Shown here: positions 26,590 to 34,435 of the stretch, piece after piece
How the letters are laid out: every line of letters begins with the position of its first letter
Position numbering within the stretch: the first letter of the stretch is position 1
NCBI GenBank assembly: GCA_002719615.1
Contig: PBHZ01000018.1
Location: 49,940 to 90,388, forward strand
Reading direction: 5' to 3'
DNA: 40,449 nt
From: Methanobacteriota archaeon
GTDB taxonomy: Archaea > Thermoplasmatota > Poseidoniia > Poseidoniales > Thalassarchaeaceae
Position numbers and translations under genes: made by a program
Notes under the pieces: generated by a model
Database searches by the model: none
The model's input: only the letters and a program-made list of their open reading frames with translations
Told to the model about the DNA's origin: nothing

Positions 26590-27108
26590 ATGAGTGACGA
26601 TGCGCTAGAATGGAAAGGCTCTTTATTTAGGCCAAGTATGACACTATCACGTATTTTACTAGTTCTAGGGATATGGGGATTAATTCTAAATGTAGTTAAT
26701 TTGACAATCGGAGCATATTCAGGAAAGAAGGCCCTGTGGTCAGGATTCTTCCTATCAGGGGCTTCAAATACCAACTCTACAGTTTTAGTTTTAGATGATT
26801 TAGTATTCTTATTTGTATCATTGTCATTTTGTTCTTTGGGTTTAATGGGTATGCGTAATGCATTAGGAGAAGAAAATGGATTATTGGAATCTATATCATC
26901 AGATATCAACTCCTTTACTGATAAGTTGTTTTCATTGAAAGATGATTATCTGTCCACTTTCGGCTCATGGCTAATTGTTTCCGGCATCACCTTCTACTTT
27001 TTTTGGAGTATTTTCAATGAAACATGGCTAGACCCTGGTGTTTACTCCGTTATGATATCTTTAATCTCATTTGGATATGGGATTTTGATATTCGCTGATT
27101 ACGAATAA
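26590..27108 (+). CDS. Four-helix membrane protein, unknown function
   Basis: The 172 residues contain about four hydrophobic segments: ILLVLGIWGLILNVVNLTIGAY, LDDLVFLFVSLSFCSLGLMGM, WLIVSGITFYFFWSIF, and VYSVMISLISFGYGILIFA. A polar stretch between the second and third (GEENGLLESISSDINSFTDKLFSLKDD) may be a short amphipathic helix. No family is recognised. It follows orc1/cdc6 after 53 bp, has its own TATA-like box, and converges on the CoA-synthesis gene with a 5-bp gap. Confidence 0.7.
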   Translation: MSDDALEWKGSLFRPSMTLSRILLVLGIWGLILNVVNLTIGAYSGKKALWSGFFLSGASNTNSTVLVLDDLVFLFVSLSFCSLGLMGMRNALGEENGLLESISSDINSFTDKLFSLKDDYLSTFGSWLIVSGITFYFFWSIFNETWLDPGVYSVMISLISFGYGILIFADYE

Positions 27109-27113
27109 TATGG

Positions 27114-28160
27114 TTAGGAATAAATAAATTTGGATAATATATCCTTGCATCTTTCTTTACTCTCTTCTTCGGTTTTTCTAACTACAACTCCTATCCCAGG
27201 TTGCCCATAAACTATTACTGTCCCCAAAGGAGCAACTAGATGAATTATCAAAGGAGCTAAATCTTCTTCTCCTTCTACGTCTATAATACTGGTTGATTTA
27301 TCAATCAACCATTTTTCTATTGCTAGTTTGCAACTGTTAAGTAATGATTTAGTTAAACTTCCTGCAGGATTTACGCATTTGAAATAATTATCATATTTAT
27401 CAATATCAATCTTTGTTGCTTGATTCCATATTTTTCTTTTTGTTTTTCCATCTATAAGGGATATATCTGCACAATGATTCAATTCTTGTAATGCTAAAGT
27501 TGTAACATCTCCAACAGTAATTAGTGGAATATTTTCACTTGAATATTTTTCCATAACAATTTTCATAGCATAAGTGTAATCATCTTCCTTTCCCTCTATT
27601 ATAACTCCAAAGGGCTTCTTTAGCTTTTCTTCTGCGTATTCTGTCATCACTAGACTTTCTGCATCCTTATCATTATTTGAATAGTTGAAATACGGGCTTA
27701 TCCAAGATTCTCCCTGTCTATTAATTTCGCCATTTCTTATTCTAGTACTTGATATTGGAAAACCATCCCATGCATTTTCATGTTCCACTTCAATTATTTC
27801 TAATTCATCTAGCCTTCCTTCACTCCTCATTTTATTTATCTCAACGCACATATTTACAGTCTCAGCAGTACATATAATTGCTGTTGCATCAGGATGTCTT
27901 GGAGCAGGGCCAAATTCATTTTCCAATATTCCAAATTTAATTTTATTTATTACACTCTTCTCCAAATTACCAATTATATCGTCTTTTCGATCTTCCCATT
28001 TCATTGTTAATGGATTATTTTTCTGAGCTATTTCATCAGATATAATCCAAATCTCAATTTTTTTACATCTTTCTAATGCATTATCTATTAATTTTTTGTG
28101 ACCAGCATGAAATCTATCAAAAGTTCCACCAATAAGTCCCAAATTATGCATTTCAATCAC
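27114..28160 (-). CDS. coaD: Fused phosphopantetheine adenylyltransferase and DUF359 GTP-dependent dephospho-CoA kinase
   Basis: Two consecutive steps of coenzyme A synthesis in one protein. Residues ~1-150 are the archaeal/eukaryotic-type nucleotidyltransferase: NLGLIGGTFDRFHAGHKKLIDNA with the HxGH motif, then EVEHENAWDGFPISSTRIRNGEI containing the ISST-R motif. Residues ~165-345 are DUF359: KPFGVIIEG, LITVGDVTTLAL, ADISLIDGKTKR, VNPAGSLTKSL, IDVEGEEDLAPLIIHLVAPLGTVIVYGQPGIGVVV. DUF359 proteins were shown to be GTP-dependent dephospho-CoA kinases in Thermococcales. The start may be ATG 28160 or 28151 (MHNLGLIGG). PanE in this window acts earlier in the same pathway. Confidence 0.92.
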   Translation of the reverse strand: MIEMHNLGLIGGTFDRFHAGHKKLIDNALERCKKIEIWIISDEIAQKNNPLTMKWEDRKDDIIGNLEKSVINKIKFGILENEFGPAPRHPDATAIICTAETVNMCVEINKMRSEGRLDELEIIEVEHENAWDGFPISSTRIRNGEINRQGESWISPYFNYSNNDKDAESLVMTEYAEEKLKKPFGVIIEGKEDDYTYAMKIVMEKYSSENIPLITVGDVTTLALQELNHCADISLIDGKTKRKIWNQATKIDIDKYDNYFKCVNPAGSLTKSLLNSCKLAIEKWLIDKSTSIIDVEGEEDLAPLIIHLVAPLGTVIVYGQPGIGVVVRKTEEESKERCKDILSKFIYS

Positions 28161-28183
28161 TACGGATATTTGTCAATTATTAT

Positions 28184-28461
28184 GTGCCCCGAGGTGTAAC
28201 GGCTACCTTCACAGTATTACTCTGGCGCCTGACCCACCTCGGGACGTCTGTCGGACTGTGTGGTAGTCCCTTGATTCATTCCTTTCAGTCCTCAGGGGAC
28301 CTATCACAATCCGGCCACTTGTTTTGCTCCATAATTCATTCCTAATAGGTCTTCATGGTCTTCGACAAATGGTTTCCCAAACGTGGTACCATGAATCATC
28401 CTAGTCCTCCGGCGTGGTGGTTTCGTCATCACGGTGTTGCCGCTCGGGCATTTAGTGCTCT
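28184..28461. ncRNA. Candidate structured non-coding RNA in a 340-bp gene-free region
   Basis: Between 28161 and 28500 no ORF is credible and base composition turns GC-richer than the flanks. Many complementary segments occur (by eye): 28188-28196 with 28235-28243 (9 bp), 28203-28215 with 28255-28266 (two short stems), 28266-28273 with 28293-28300 (8 bp, one wobble), 28298-28304 with 28345-28351 (7 bp), 28352-28359 with 28388-28395 (8 bp), 28413-28419 with 28427-28433 (7 bp, one wobble), and the ends 28185-28193 with 28443-28450. Some are mutually exclusive. Two helices have G-U only on the plus strand, but a better TATA-like element (GATTATAACC near 28488, minus) would start a minus transcript near 28461. 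The strand is therefore open. SRP and RNase P core motifs were not found. Confidence 0.5.
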
Positions 28462-28500
28462 ACCTCCTACTTCAAGAACATCTCGGTTATAATCAAATAA

Positions 28501-31077
28501 TTATTTTTCACTTTTTACATAATAGTAATCATACCCAGAAACCTTTTTTAATATTCTTTTTGTAATTTCAATATTGCCCTTCAATAACTCATCACTAGAG
28601 AAATAAGGCCATTTTTCTATCGGTTGTGCCAACCAACCAACCAACTCATGTGTTCTTCCTGAAGTCGGAGATATTTGATTTATGGAATTATTTATTGAGT
28701 CATACAAGTCCATTATCGATTCACTCGTTGAATCATTTAGTATTCTTTCTATTTCATTATATATTGTGAAATCACATCCGGGATGTTTTTTTGCAGATAG
28801 TCCTGGAACTTCAATCTGCTCTCCTTTGGGCCTTAGTATGGTAGAGCACCATGGTGCGTTTTCCTTTAAAATCCATTTAAAACCATCTTCAGAACGGATT
28901 CCTCTAAGTAAAATGTTTTGAGATTCGACCGCCCACCAATCCGAAGGCATTTTTTCAACTATCATTCTTATTTCATTACCATCTAATTTTTTTTCATCCA
29001 ATACCATGTCCAACATATTTGACCATATCTTTACCTCATTCATATCGTCCAATTTTTTATTTTTATTTTTTATTTTATACATTAATTCATCTATTTCTAT
29101 CAAATTTTTATTCTCTTTTGTGAACAACCAATACACTCCTTTAATCGCATCAAGAGATTTCTTCGGAGGATTCCTCAACCATGCTTCAATTGACCATTCT
29201 AACATATCTAAATATGTATTTTCTGATAACCATGGTGCATTGGATAAAAATTGTGCTGCAATCCATGATACTCCTCTGGAAGCCTTTCTTGATTCCATAA
29301 TAGGTCTCGTTCTTAAGAAAATATCAGAATCTTCTCTCAATTTGATTTTTAATTTATCTGAGAACATATTAAGAACTGAATCTGGGGCCTCATCAGATAT
29401 TTCAACTAATTTTTCAATAGGCAAGAAATCAAGATTTAGTAGCGCCAACCATTCAGGATCTATGCGCTCCCTCAATCTTTGCCATCTAGGCCATCTACCA
29501 TTATCCGGAGAAGCTATCCAAGCAGCCAATGGGTATCTCGCTTCCATTTGATTGGCCCAACTTTCATCTCCCAATGGATATTGGGAAATCGATGACATTA
29601 TTACTGATAAATACTCTTCATCAAATTCTTCACTTACGAAGTCACTTTCTATTTTTAATCCTAAAAGACTCCAGGGATTTATATTTTTGTTAATATTTTC
29701 TCCCAGAGGACTTTCTTTATGCCCATCTTCAATTAATTTTAGAGGTAATGTTTCACCTCTTTTAGTGACAAATTCTAACCATGGCAAAGATCTTTTTTTA
29801 TCTACCCTTAACATATCAAAATTTTTGAAAAAAATATCATTCTCTTTGATAATTAACAGTCTTAATTTGTCACAAAATGATAATTTTAGCATCGTTTCAC
29901 TCGAAATCTTTTCAGTTAAATCTATTACTAATTGTAAATTATTATCCAATGACACACTCCATTGCACAATAGATTCTACAGCATTTTTACCCAATCCTCT
30001 AGTTTCCATTTCCTTGGAAAATGCCTCTTTATCAAATATTACATCATTCCAATCTTTCCTAAATTTCCTCCATGTAGAGTCTGAGGTTTTTATTCTTTTT
30101 TTTGTAGTAATCTTTTCTTTTAAAGCAACCAAACGCTTCCTCTTTTCTTGGTTCGAAATTCTTGGATGGGCAATTTCAATCCAGTAATCCAATACATCCA
30201 GAGGATAAACACTTTCTACAGATGTAACGCCTCTTAAATCACCGATTAATAATGCATTTTTTTTGGCTATTCTTAGTAACATAGATTTGTATAAATTATC
30301 ATCCATTATTGCTACTATTGCATCTTTGGGCCTAATAATTGGAGAAAGCTGGTGACATGTTCCAAGAGACCACAAACCTCTATGATAAATATTCTCAGGC
30401 AATAGAGAATTAGATCTAAAATCAGGCTGCCCAAACCATTCTCCTGTTGATATAGATACAATATTCTCTCCCTGTATTAATTTCCCTCTTGCAATCCCAA
30501 TTATTTGGCTGTTATCTCCGTATGATTCTATATTCTGAGGATCAAGTATTTCTGGCTCCTCCATGCTGATAGTTTTTTCATTCAAATCAAACCATCTCAA
30601 ATCTGAATGATTCAATTTAGCCCAATTCCAAGACACCCCTTCATTTCCTTTGGAATCCGGCAATCTATCTGGGACCAATATTAACGTCTCTTCGGGTTGT
30701 CGTAAAAAAGCAAAAAGTATATCCGTTCCTTCTCTATAAAGTACACAGATTTTATCATTATCTTTGGGTATCGGTAAAGCCTCTTCTGCCTTATACCATT
30801 CATCCATTTGTAGTACTTTAATTCCTTCTTCTGTAAGTCTTATTTTTGCACCTCTGCTCCCTATTTCTAGATCACTAGAAACTAATTTTTCATCCCTCAT
30901 TCTTTTTATTTCTGCCGATGCATGAGGCATTCTCAGGCCAACTGATTTAGCCAATTCACTCACAGTTTCTTGACTCTCGACTAGTCTGTTCATCAATCTA
31001 AGTCTGTACTTACTTCTTATTTTTTTAGGTGTAATTTTTGCACCCTTTTTTACTGACTTTTTGAAATCAAACGACAC
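28501..31077 (-). CDS. Large protein with N-terminal winged-helix domain, otherwise unknown (858 aa)
   Basis: Residues ~22-95 are a clear winged helix-turn-helix (RLRLMNRLVESQETVSELAKSVGLRMPHASAEIKRMRDEKLVSSDLEIGSRGAKIRLTEEGIKVLQ), as in MarR/ArsR-type regulators. The remaining ~760 residues match nothing I recognise. They are mostly helical, very rich in Trp (for example NGRWPRWQRLRERIDPEWLALLNLDFLP) and carry no membrane segment or nucleotide-binding motif. The start is GTG 31077 with GAGGAG 7 bases upstream. A 16-bp palindrome lies between this ribosome site and a TATA-like TTATACATAT, suggesting repression at its own promoter. It is divergent from two small winged-helix genes and lies downstream of nothing else on its strand. 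Confidence 0.85.
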   Translation of the reverse strand: MSFDFKKSVKKGAKITPKKIRSKYRLRLMNRLVESQETVSELAKSVGLRMPHASAEIKRMRDEKLVSSDLEIGSRGAKIRLTEEGIKVLQMDEWYKAEEALPIPKDNDKICVLYREGTDILFAFLRQPEETLILVPDRLPDSKGNEGVSWNWAKLNHSDLRWFDLNEKTISMEEPEILDPQNIESYGDNSQIIGIARGKLIQGENIVSISTGEWFGQPDFRSNSLLPENIYHRGLWSLGTCHQLSPIIRPKDAIVAIMDDNLYKSMLLRIAKKNALLIGDLRGVTSVESVYPLDVLDYWIEIAHPRISNQEKRKRLVALKEKITTKKRIKTSDSTWRKFRKDWNDVIFDKEAFSKEMETRGLGKNAVESIVQWSVSLDNNLQLVIDLTEKISSETMLKLSFCDKLRLLIIKENDIFFKNFDMLRVDKKRSLPWLEFVTKRGETLPLKLIEDGHKESPLGENINKNINPWSLLGLKIESDFVSEEFDEEYLSVIMSSISQYPLGDESWANQMEARYPLAAWIASPDNGRWPRWQRLRERIDPEWLALLNLDFLPIEKLVEISDEAPDSVLNMFSDKLKIKLREDSDIFLRTRPIMESRKASRGVSWIAAQFLSNAPWLSENTYLDMLEWSIEAWLRNPPKKSLDAIKGVYWLFTKENKNLIEIDELMYKIKNKNKKLDDMNEVKIWSNMLDMVLDEKKLDGNEIRMIVEKMPSDWWAVESQNILLRGIRSEDGFKWILKENAPWCSTILRPKGEQIEVPGLSAKKHPGCDFTIYNEIERILNDSTSESIMDLYDSINNSINQISPTSGRTHELVGWLAQPIEKWPYFSSDELLKGNIEITKRILKKVSGYDYYYVKSEK

Positions 31078-31095
31078 TAATGTACTCCTCTAAAT

Positions 31096-31111
31096 TAATC
31101 TAATTAGATTA
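31096..31111. promoter_or_regulatory. Perfect 16-bp palindrome, putative operator
   Basis: TAATCTAATTAGATTA is a perfect palindrome. It sits 19 bp before the GTG of the 858-aa winged-helix gene, between a TATA-like TTATACATAT (minus strand, 31111-31120) and the Shine-Dalgarno, where a bound repressor would block transcription start. A further copy of the half-site TCTAATT occurs at 31187-31193. Confidence 0.5.
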
Positions 31112-31144
31112 TATGTATAAAATTATCTTTAATAATTACATTTA

Positions 31145-31234
31145 GTTACATATTTCTTGTGGAAAATATATCTTTATCTATGCTTATCTAATTTATTAAC
31201 CATAATTGTATTAATTAATGAAACAATATGTAAC
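31145..31234. repeat. 10-bp inverted repeat spanning the divergent intergenic region
   Basis: GTTACATATT at 31145-31154 is the exact inverse complement of AATATGTAAC at 31225-31234, about 80 bp centre to centre. Related AACATACATAACC lies at 31248-31260. Both arms are in the divergent region between winged-helix genes and may be paired regulator sites that loop the DNA. In so AT-rich a region chance is a real alternative. Confidence 0.4.
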
Positions 31235-31284
31235 CAAATATTACAATAACATACATAACCATTATATTACCCCCCGCTCTCCTC

Positions 31285-31292
31285 TTAAATAT
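31285..31292 (+). promoter_or_regulatory. TATA-like box for the small winged-helix gene pair
   Basis: TTAAATAT is centred about 25 bp before GTG 31313, again without a usable Shine-Dalgarno, predicting a leaderless start there. Confidence 0.4.
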
Positions 31293-31312
31293 GCTTCGTT
31301 TATGCGGAGTCT

Positions 31313-31588
31313 GTGAGTACTAGGATGATAGATATGAGTGATAATAATTTACGTACTTCTATCAAAAAATACCTAACAAAGAAACCCAGAAATACTGCTG
31401 AAATATATTCCTGGCTGAGTAAAAAAAATATTTTGCCAAATTATGATGTAGCAGAGCTTTTGGAATCTGATGACTCTATTGTTAGGATTGGAGTTGTCCG
31501 GAAAAGTGGGATGATTGATAAAAAATATCCACTTTCAGAATGGGCGACAGAAGAATGGGTAAAGTATCATGAAAGATCAATAAAATAG
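31313..31588 (+). CDS. Small winged-helix-type protein, first of a tandem pair
   Basis: The 91 residues read LRTSIKKYLTKKPRNTAEIYSWLSKK...VAELLESDDSIVRIGVVRKSGMIDKKYPLSEW, a helix-turn-helix followed by a beta hairpin, as in small archaeal winged-helix DNA-binding proteins. It aligns with the next gene along its length (IKK-Y/F-L, T-x-EI, an acidic D-I/IVRI strand, G, Y, W), so the two are tandem paralogues. The start is uncertain: GTG 31313 fits a leaderless transcript, and ATG 31325 and 31334 are in frame. DNA binding is inferred. Confidence 0.72.
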   Translation: MSTRMIDMSDNNLRTSIKKYLTKKPRNTAEIYSWLSKKNILPNYDVAELLESDDSIVRIGVVRKSGMIDKKYPLSEWATEEWVKYHERSIK

Positions 31589-31604
31589 AAAAGAGGTAAA
31601 AGAT

Positions 31605-31859
31605 ATGAGAACTACAAGATTAAGGCAAAAAATAAAGAAATTTTTAGATTTAAAAGGTGAAGCAAATACTACGGAAATATTGGAACATGTTAATTCAACT
31701 ATGAGACATGGAACTACTCCTCAGCAACTAGGCAATGTCCTATCAAAAGATAAAGATATATTGAAAATTTCTACTACTAAAAGAGGAGGCGCATTATCTG
31801 GAAGATATGAGATATGTGTTTGGCAACTCAGGCCCGGTACATTAGATGGTGAAAATTAA
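31605..31859 (+). CDS. Small winged-helix-type protein, second of a tandem pair
   Basis: The 84 residues MRTTRLRQKIKKFLDLKGEANTTEILEHVNSTMRHGTTPQQLGNVLSKDKDILKISTTKRGGALSGRYEICVW form a helix-turn-helix plus wing similar to HARE-HTH-like modules. It starts 16 bp after its paralogue with AGAGGT about 10 bases before the ATG, so it is internal to the operon and translated by the Shine-Dalgarno route. It converges on the aldolase gene 9 bp downstream. Its target is unknown; the palindrome and inverted repeat upstream of the pair are the obvious candidates. Confidence 0.72.
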   Translation: MRTTRLRQKIKKFLDLKGEANTTEILEHVNSTMRHGTTPQQLGNVLSKDKDILKISTTKRGGALSGRYEICVWQLRPGTLDGEN

Positions 31860-31868
31860 TCAAAATAA

Positions 31869-32879
31869 TTAGTTTTCTAATTTGATATCCCATTCTCCAT
31901 ATCTGGCCTTATGATTCATCTCCGCTCTTTTGAGGAATTCTAATTGACTTGACTCTGGCGATCCTTTAGCCCACTCCTTCAATGCTGATGCCTGTAAAGC
32001 TCTACCATATGAATAAGATAATTCCCATGGATGTTTTTTGTTCATTTTATTCATGATATTCAAATGGGCCGTTGCATCTTCATCACTTTGTCCTCCTGAT
32101 AAAAAAACTATCCCTGGGACTTCAGTTGGGACATTTTCACTCAAACATCTAACTGTCATCTCAGCAACTTGTTTTCTAGTAATTTGTTCATCATTCATAT
32201 TTCCTGAAATTATCATATTAGGTTTCAGTAAAACTCCTGGCAAATATACATCATTTATTTCACACTCAGAAAATGTTTTCGCCAATACCCTTGATGTAAC
32301 TTCTAAACATCTCTCGGCACTGTGCAATCCATCCATTAGAACTTCGGGTTCGATAATAGGAACTAATCCGCATTCTTGACAAATTCTTGCATATTTTGCT
32401 AATAATTGAGCATTTTCACTCACACAAGAGTCACTTGGTTTCTCACCATCTATGGAAATAACTGCTCTCCATTTAGTAAATCTTGCACCCATTTCAAAAT
32501 ATTCCTGACATCTTTCTTTCAAGCCATCCAAGCCTTCTGTTACTTTTTCTCCCTCATGCCCTTCAAAATCTATTGTGCCTGTATCAACTTTAATGCCAGG
32601 ATAAATTCCTCTATTTATCATTGCTTGCGGTATATCAGTACCATCATCCATCTTTTGTCTTATTGTTTCATCATATAAAATGACTCCACTTATCGCCTTT
32701 TCATAATTCTCTGATGAGAACAAATTTACTCTATATTTTCTTCTATTCTCTTCTGAAGGATCTATTCCAACGGCCTCTAAACGTTTTGACATAGTTCCAT
32801 TACTTTCATCCGCCGCCAAAATTCCCTTTCCGGGCGCAACTAAATCATTCGCTATTTTTTCTAGACTGTTTGTATCCAT
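31869..32879 (-). CDS. Class I fructose-bisphosphate aldolase (eukaryotic/bacterial type)
   Basis: It cleaves or forms fructose 1,6-bisphosphate through a Lys Schiff base. APGKGILAADESNGTMSKRLEAVGI...ENRRKYR is the classic first block, followed by GVILYDETI, PGIKVDTG, ARFTKWRAVI, VPIIEPEVLMDG, LPGVLLKPNMIISG with the Schiff-base Lys, and VFLSGGQSDEDAT. The 336 aa match animal/proteobacterial class I aldolases rather than the archaeal DhnA type (about 260 aa). Directly upstream is GlpX fructose-bisphosphatase, so the pair favours gluconeogenesis. A weak TTTATCG about 28 bp before the start may give it a second promoter. Horizontal origin is likely. Confidence 0.95.
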   Translation of the reverse strand: MDTNSLEKIANDLVAPGKGILAADESNGTMSKRLEAVGIDPSEENRRKYRVNLFSSENYEKAISGVILYDETIRQKMDDGTDIPQAMINRGIYPGIKVDTGTIDFEGHEGEKVTEGLDGLKERCQEYFEMGARFTKWRAVISIDGEKPSDSCVSENAQLLAKYARICQECGLVPIIEPEVLMDGLHSAERCLEVTSRVLAKTFSECEINDVYLPGVLLKPNMIISGNMNDEQITRKQVAEMTVRCLSENVPTEVPGIVFLSGGQSDEDATAHLNIMNKMNKKHPWELSYSYGRALQASALKEWAKGSPESSQLEFLKRAEMNHKARYGEWDIKLEN

Positions 32880-32934
32880 ACTCTTCCCTACTACTCCGAG
32901 AACGATAAAGAAAATGAAACCATCGTTTATTTCT

Positions 32935-33888
32935 TCAAATTATTCTTTCCGAAGTAATGAATTTGTGCTCCTTGTTAATTACATCAATTATTTCTGAATG
33001 TACGTTGAAAACCCCTTCATTTGTCTTTTCTACTCCCTTCGTTCTACCATTACATACTCCTGTCCCAATAAAAATAGAGTCTTCAGAAGAACATAATTCA
33101 TCTCTTTTCCATAATCTCTCAATATCGCCCTCTATCATCTCTTCAGCTCTTTCTCTATGTCCGCGATTCTTAAAGATTAATCTTCCCTCAAATGGTGCAT
33201 CTAATCCTCTCAATGCGGTAGCAGTTATTACTCCTTCAGGAGCAGCTCCTATTCCCATCAACATATCAATATTTGATTTAGGGTCAGCTGCATCTAACGC
33301 TGCTGATATGTCTCCATCTCCGATTTTTATGACATTGACCTTGTACTCATTTAATTCACTAATCAATCCCTTATGCCTCGGCCTATCCATGACTACTACT
33401 TTTAATTCATTTGATTTTTTATCCAATACCGCACAAGCAGCTTCAACATTATATGCAACTCCTGCATCTAAACTAATCTCTCCATTCAATTCTTTGGGTC
33501 CTGAAATTTTATCCATATAACAATCAGGCGCATGTAATAAAGAACCCCTTGGGGCTGCCGCCAATACGGCCATGGCATTAGGTAAATCCGAAGCTACATG
33601 ATTTGTACATTCTAATGGATCGACAGCAATATCTATTTTTAAAGCCTCTAAATCTCCTTGCATTGACCCTAAAGATTCACCTATCCAAAGCATTGGGGCA
33701 TCATCGCGCTCACCTTCACCTATCGCTACTCTTCCATCAAAAGGGACATTATCAAATACATTTCTCATAGCTTCAACCGCTGCACCATCTGCAGATTTAC
33801 CATCTCCTAATCCTATCCATGCTGCGGCTGCTATTGCAGCAGATTCTGTAGCATCTAGAAAATATCTCTCTAAACTGTTGGTCGCCAT
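32935..33888 (-). CDS. glpX: Class II fructose-1,6-bisphosphatase (GlpX)
   Basis: It removes phosphate from fructose 1,6-bisphosphate to give fructose 6-phosphate. ESAAIAAAAWIGLGDGKSADGAAVEAMR, GRVAIGEGERDDAPMLWIGE with metal-binding Glu-Asp residues, DIAVDPLECTNHVASDLPNAMAVLA, DRPRHKGLI and MGIGAAPEGVITATALRGL are the defining blocks of GlpX. The 317 aa fit. Most archaea use the bifunctional class V enzyme, so this bacterial type together with the adjacent class I aldolase looks acquired. The intergenic gap to the aldolase is 55 bp on the same strand. Confidence 0.95.
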   Translation of the reverse strand: MATNSLERYFLDATESAAIAAAAWIGLGDGKSADGAAVEAMRNVFDNVPFDGRVAIGEGERDDAPMLWIGESLGSMQGDLEALKIDIAVDPLECTNHVASDLPNAMAVLAAAPRGSLLHAPDCYMDKISGPKELNGEISLDAGVAYNVEAACAVLDKKSNELKVVVMDRPRHKGLISELNEYKVNVIKIGDGDISAALDAADPKSNIDMLMGIGAAPEGVITATALRGLDAPFEGRLIFKNRGHRERAEEMIEGDIERLWKRDELCSSEDSIFIGTGVCNGRTKGVEKTNEGVFNVHSEIIDVINKEHKFITSERII

Positions 33889-33924
33889 GTACTCCGCAAA
33901 GCATGTAGGAATTCAATTATGTGG

Positions 33925-34359
33925 TCAATATTTAATTTTTTCAACCACTCTTATGTCAGTTATTTTAGTTTCGGGATATTGGCCTTCTGAATCCTTTTCT
34001 ATGTATTTCAGCATGTCCAAGACACATAACAAACCATTACTTACGCCGCATAAAGCCTCCATTTCTACTCCTGTATTCCAATTCGTAATCACCGAAACAG
34101 TACATCTCAATCCCTTTTCTTCAATCGTCCAATCTACTTTTGAACCTTCTATGGGGATATTGTGACAATGCGGAATCATTCTTGAGGTTTCTTTTATTCC
34201 TTGGATGGATGCTATAGTAGAGGCTTCCAAAACATCTCCCTTTTCCGTTTTACCTTCATTTATTTTATTCAAAGATTCCTTACTTAATAATACTAGTCCA
34301 GTTGCAACTGCTTTTCTTTTAATTTTGGGTTTATTACTGATGTCTACTATAGCATCCAT
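33925..34359 (-). CDS. moaC: Cyclic pyranopterin monophosphate synthase (MoaC)
   Basis: An early step of molybdenum cofactor synthesis, acting after MoaA. VDISNKPKIKRKAVATGLV is the usual opening. RMIPHCHNIPIEG is the LIPHCHPL active-site block, and NTGVEMEALCGVSNGLLCVLDMLKYIEKD the conserved helix with catalytic Lys. The 144 aa are close to normal (about 155), slightly shortened at the N-terminus. It is followed on the same strand by glpX after 36 bp, and preceded by moaE 76 bp upstream. Confidence 0.94.
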   Translation of the reverse strand: MDAIVDISNKPKIKRKAVATGLVLLSKESLNKINEGKTEKGDVLEASTIASIQGIKETSRMIPHCHNIPIEGSKVDWTIEEKGLRCTVSVITNWNTGVEMEALCGVSNGLLCVLDMLKYIEKDSEGQYPETKITDIRVVEKIKY

Positions 34360-34435
34360 GATATCACTCTTGTATCGCGACTAACATCTTACTATTTGAT
34401 TAATTACACCTAAATTGAAAATAAATTGAAAAGAA

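Noticed and set aside
28184-28260. tRNA-like start (GAGGTGTAACGGCTACC looks like a D-arm)
   Set aside because: No T-arm (GGTTCRA) or acceptable anticodon stem follows at tRNA distance, and the first stem closes on itself after 38 bases.
28161-28500. SRP RNA or RNase P RNA
   Set aside because: A minus-strand GGTCAGG...GAAGGTAGCC recalls the SRP helix 8 motif, but the tetraloop between is missing and the position near one end is wrong; RNase P conserved regions were not found on either strand.
29006-30187. 181-aa and 211-aa plus ORFs
   Set aside because: Antisense shadows of the 858-aa winged-helix gene, which has a good ribosome site and a recognisable domain.
32957-33520. 187-aa plus ORF
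   Set aside because: Antisense shadow of glpX with low-complexity Ser/Ile/Leu-rich translation.
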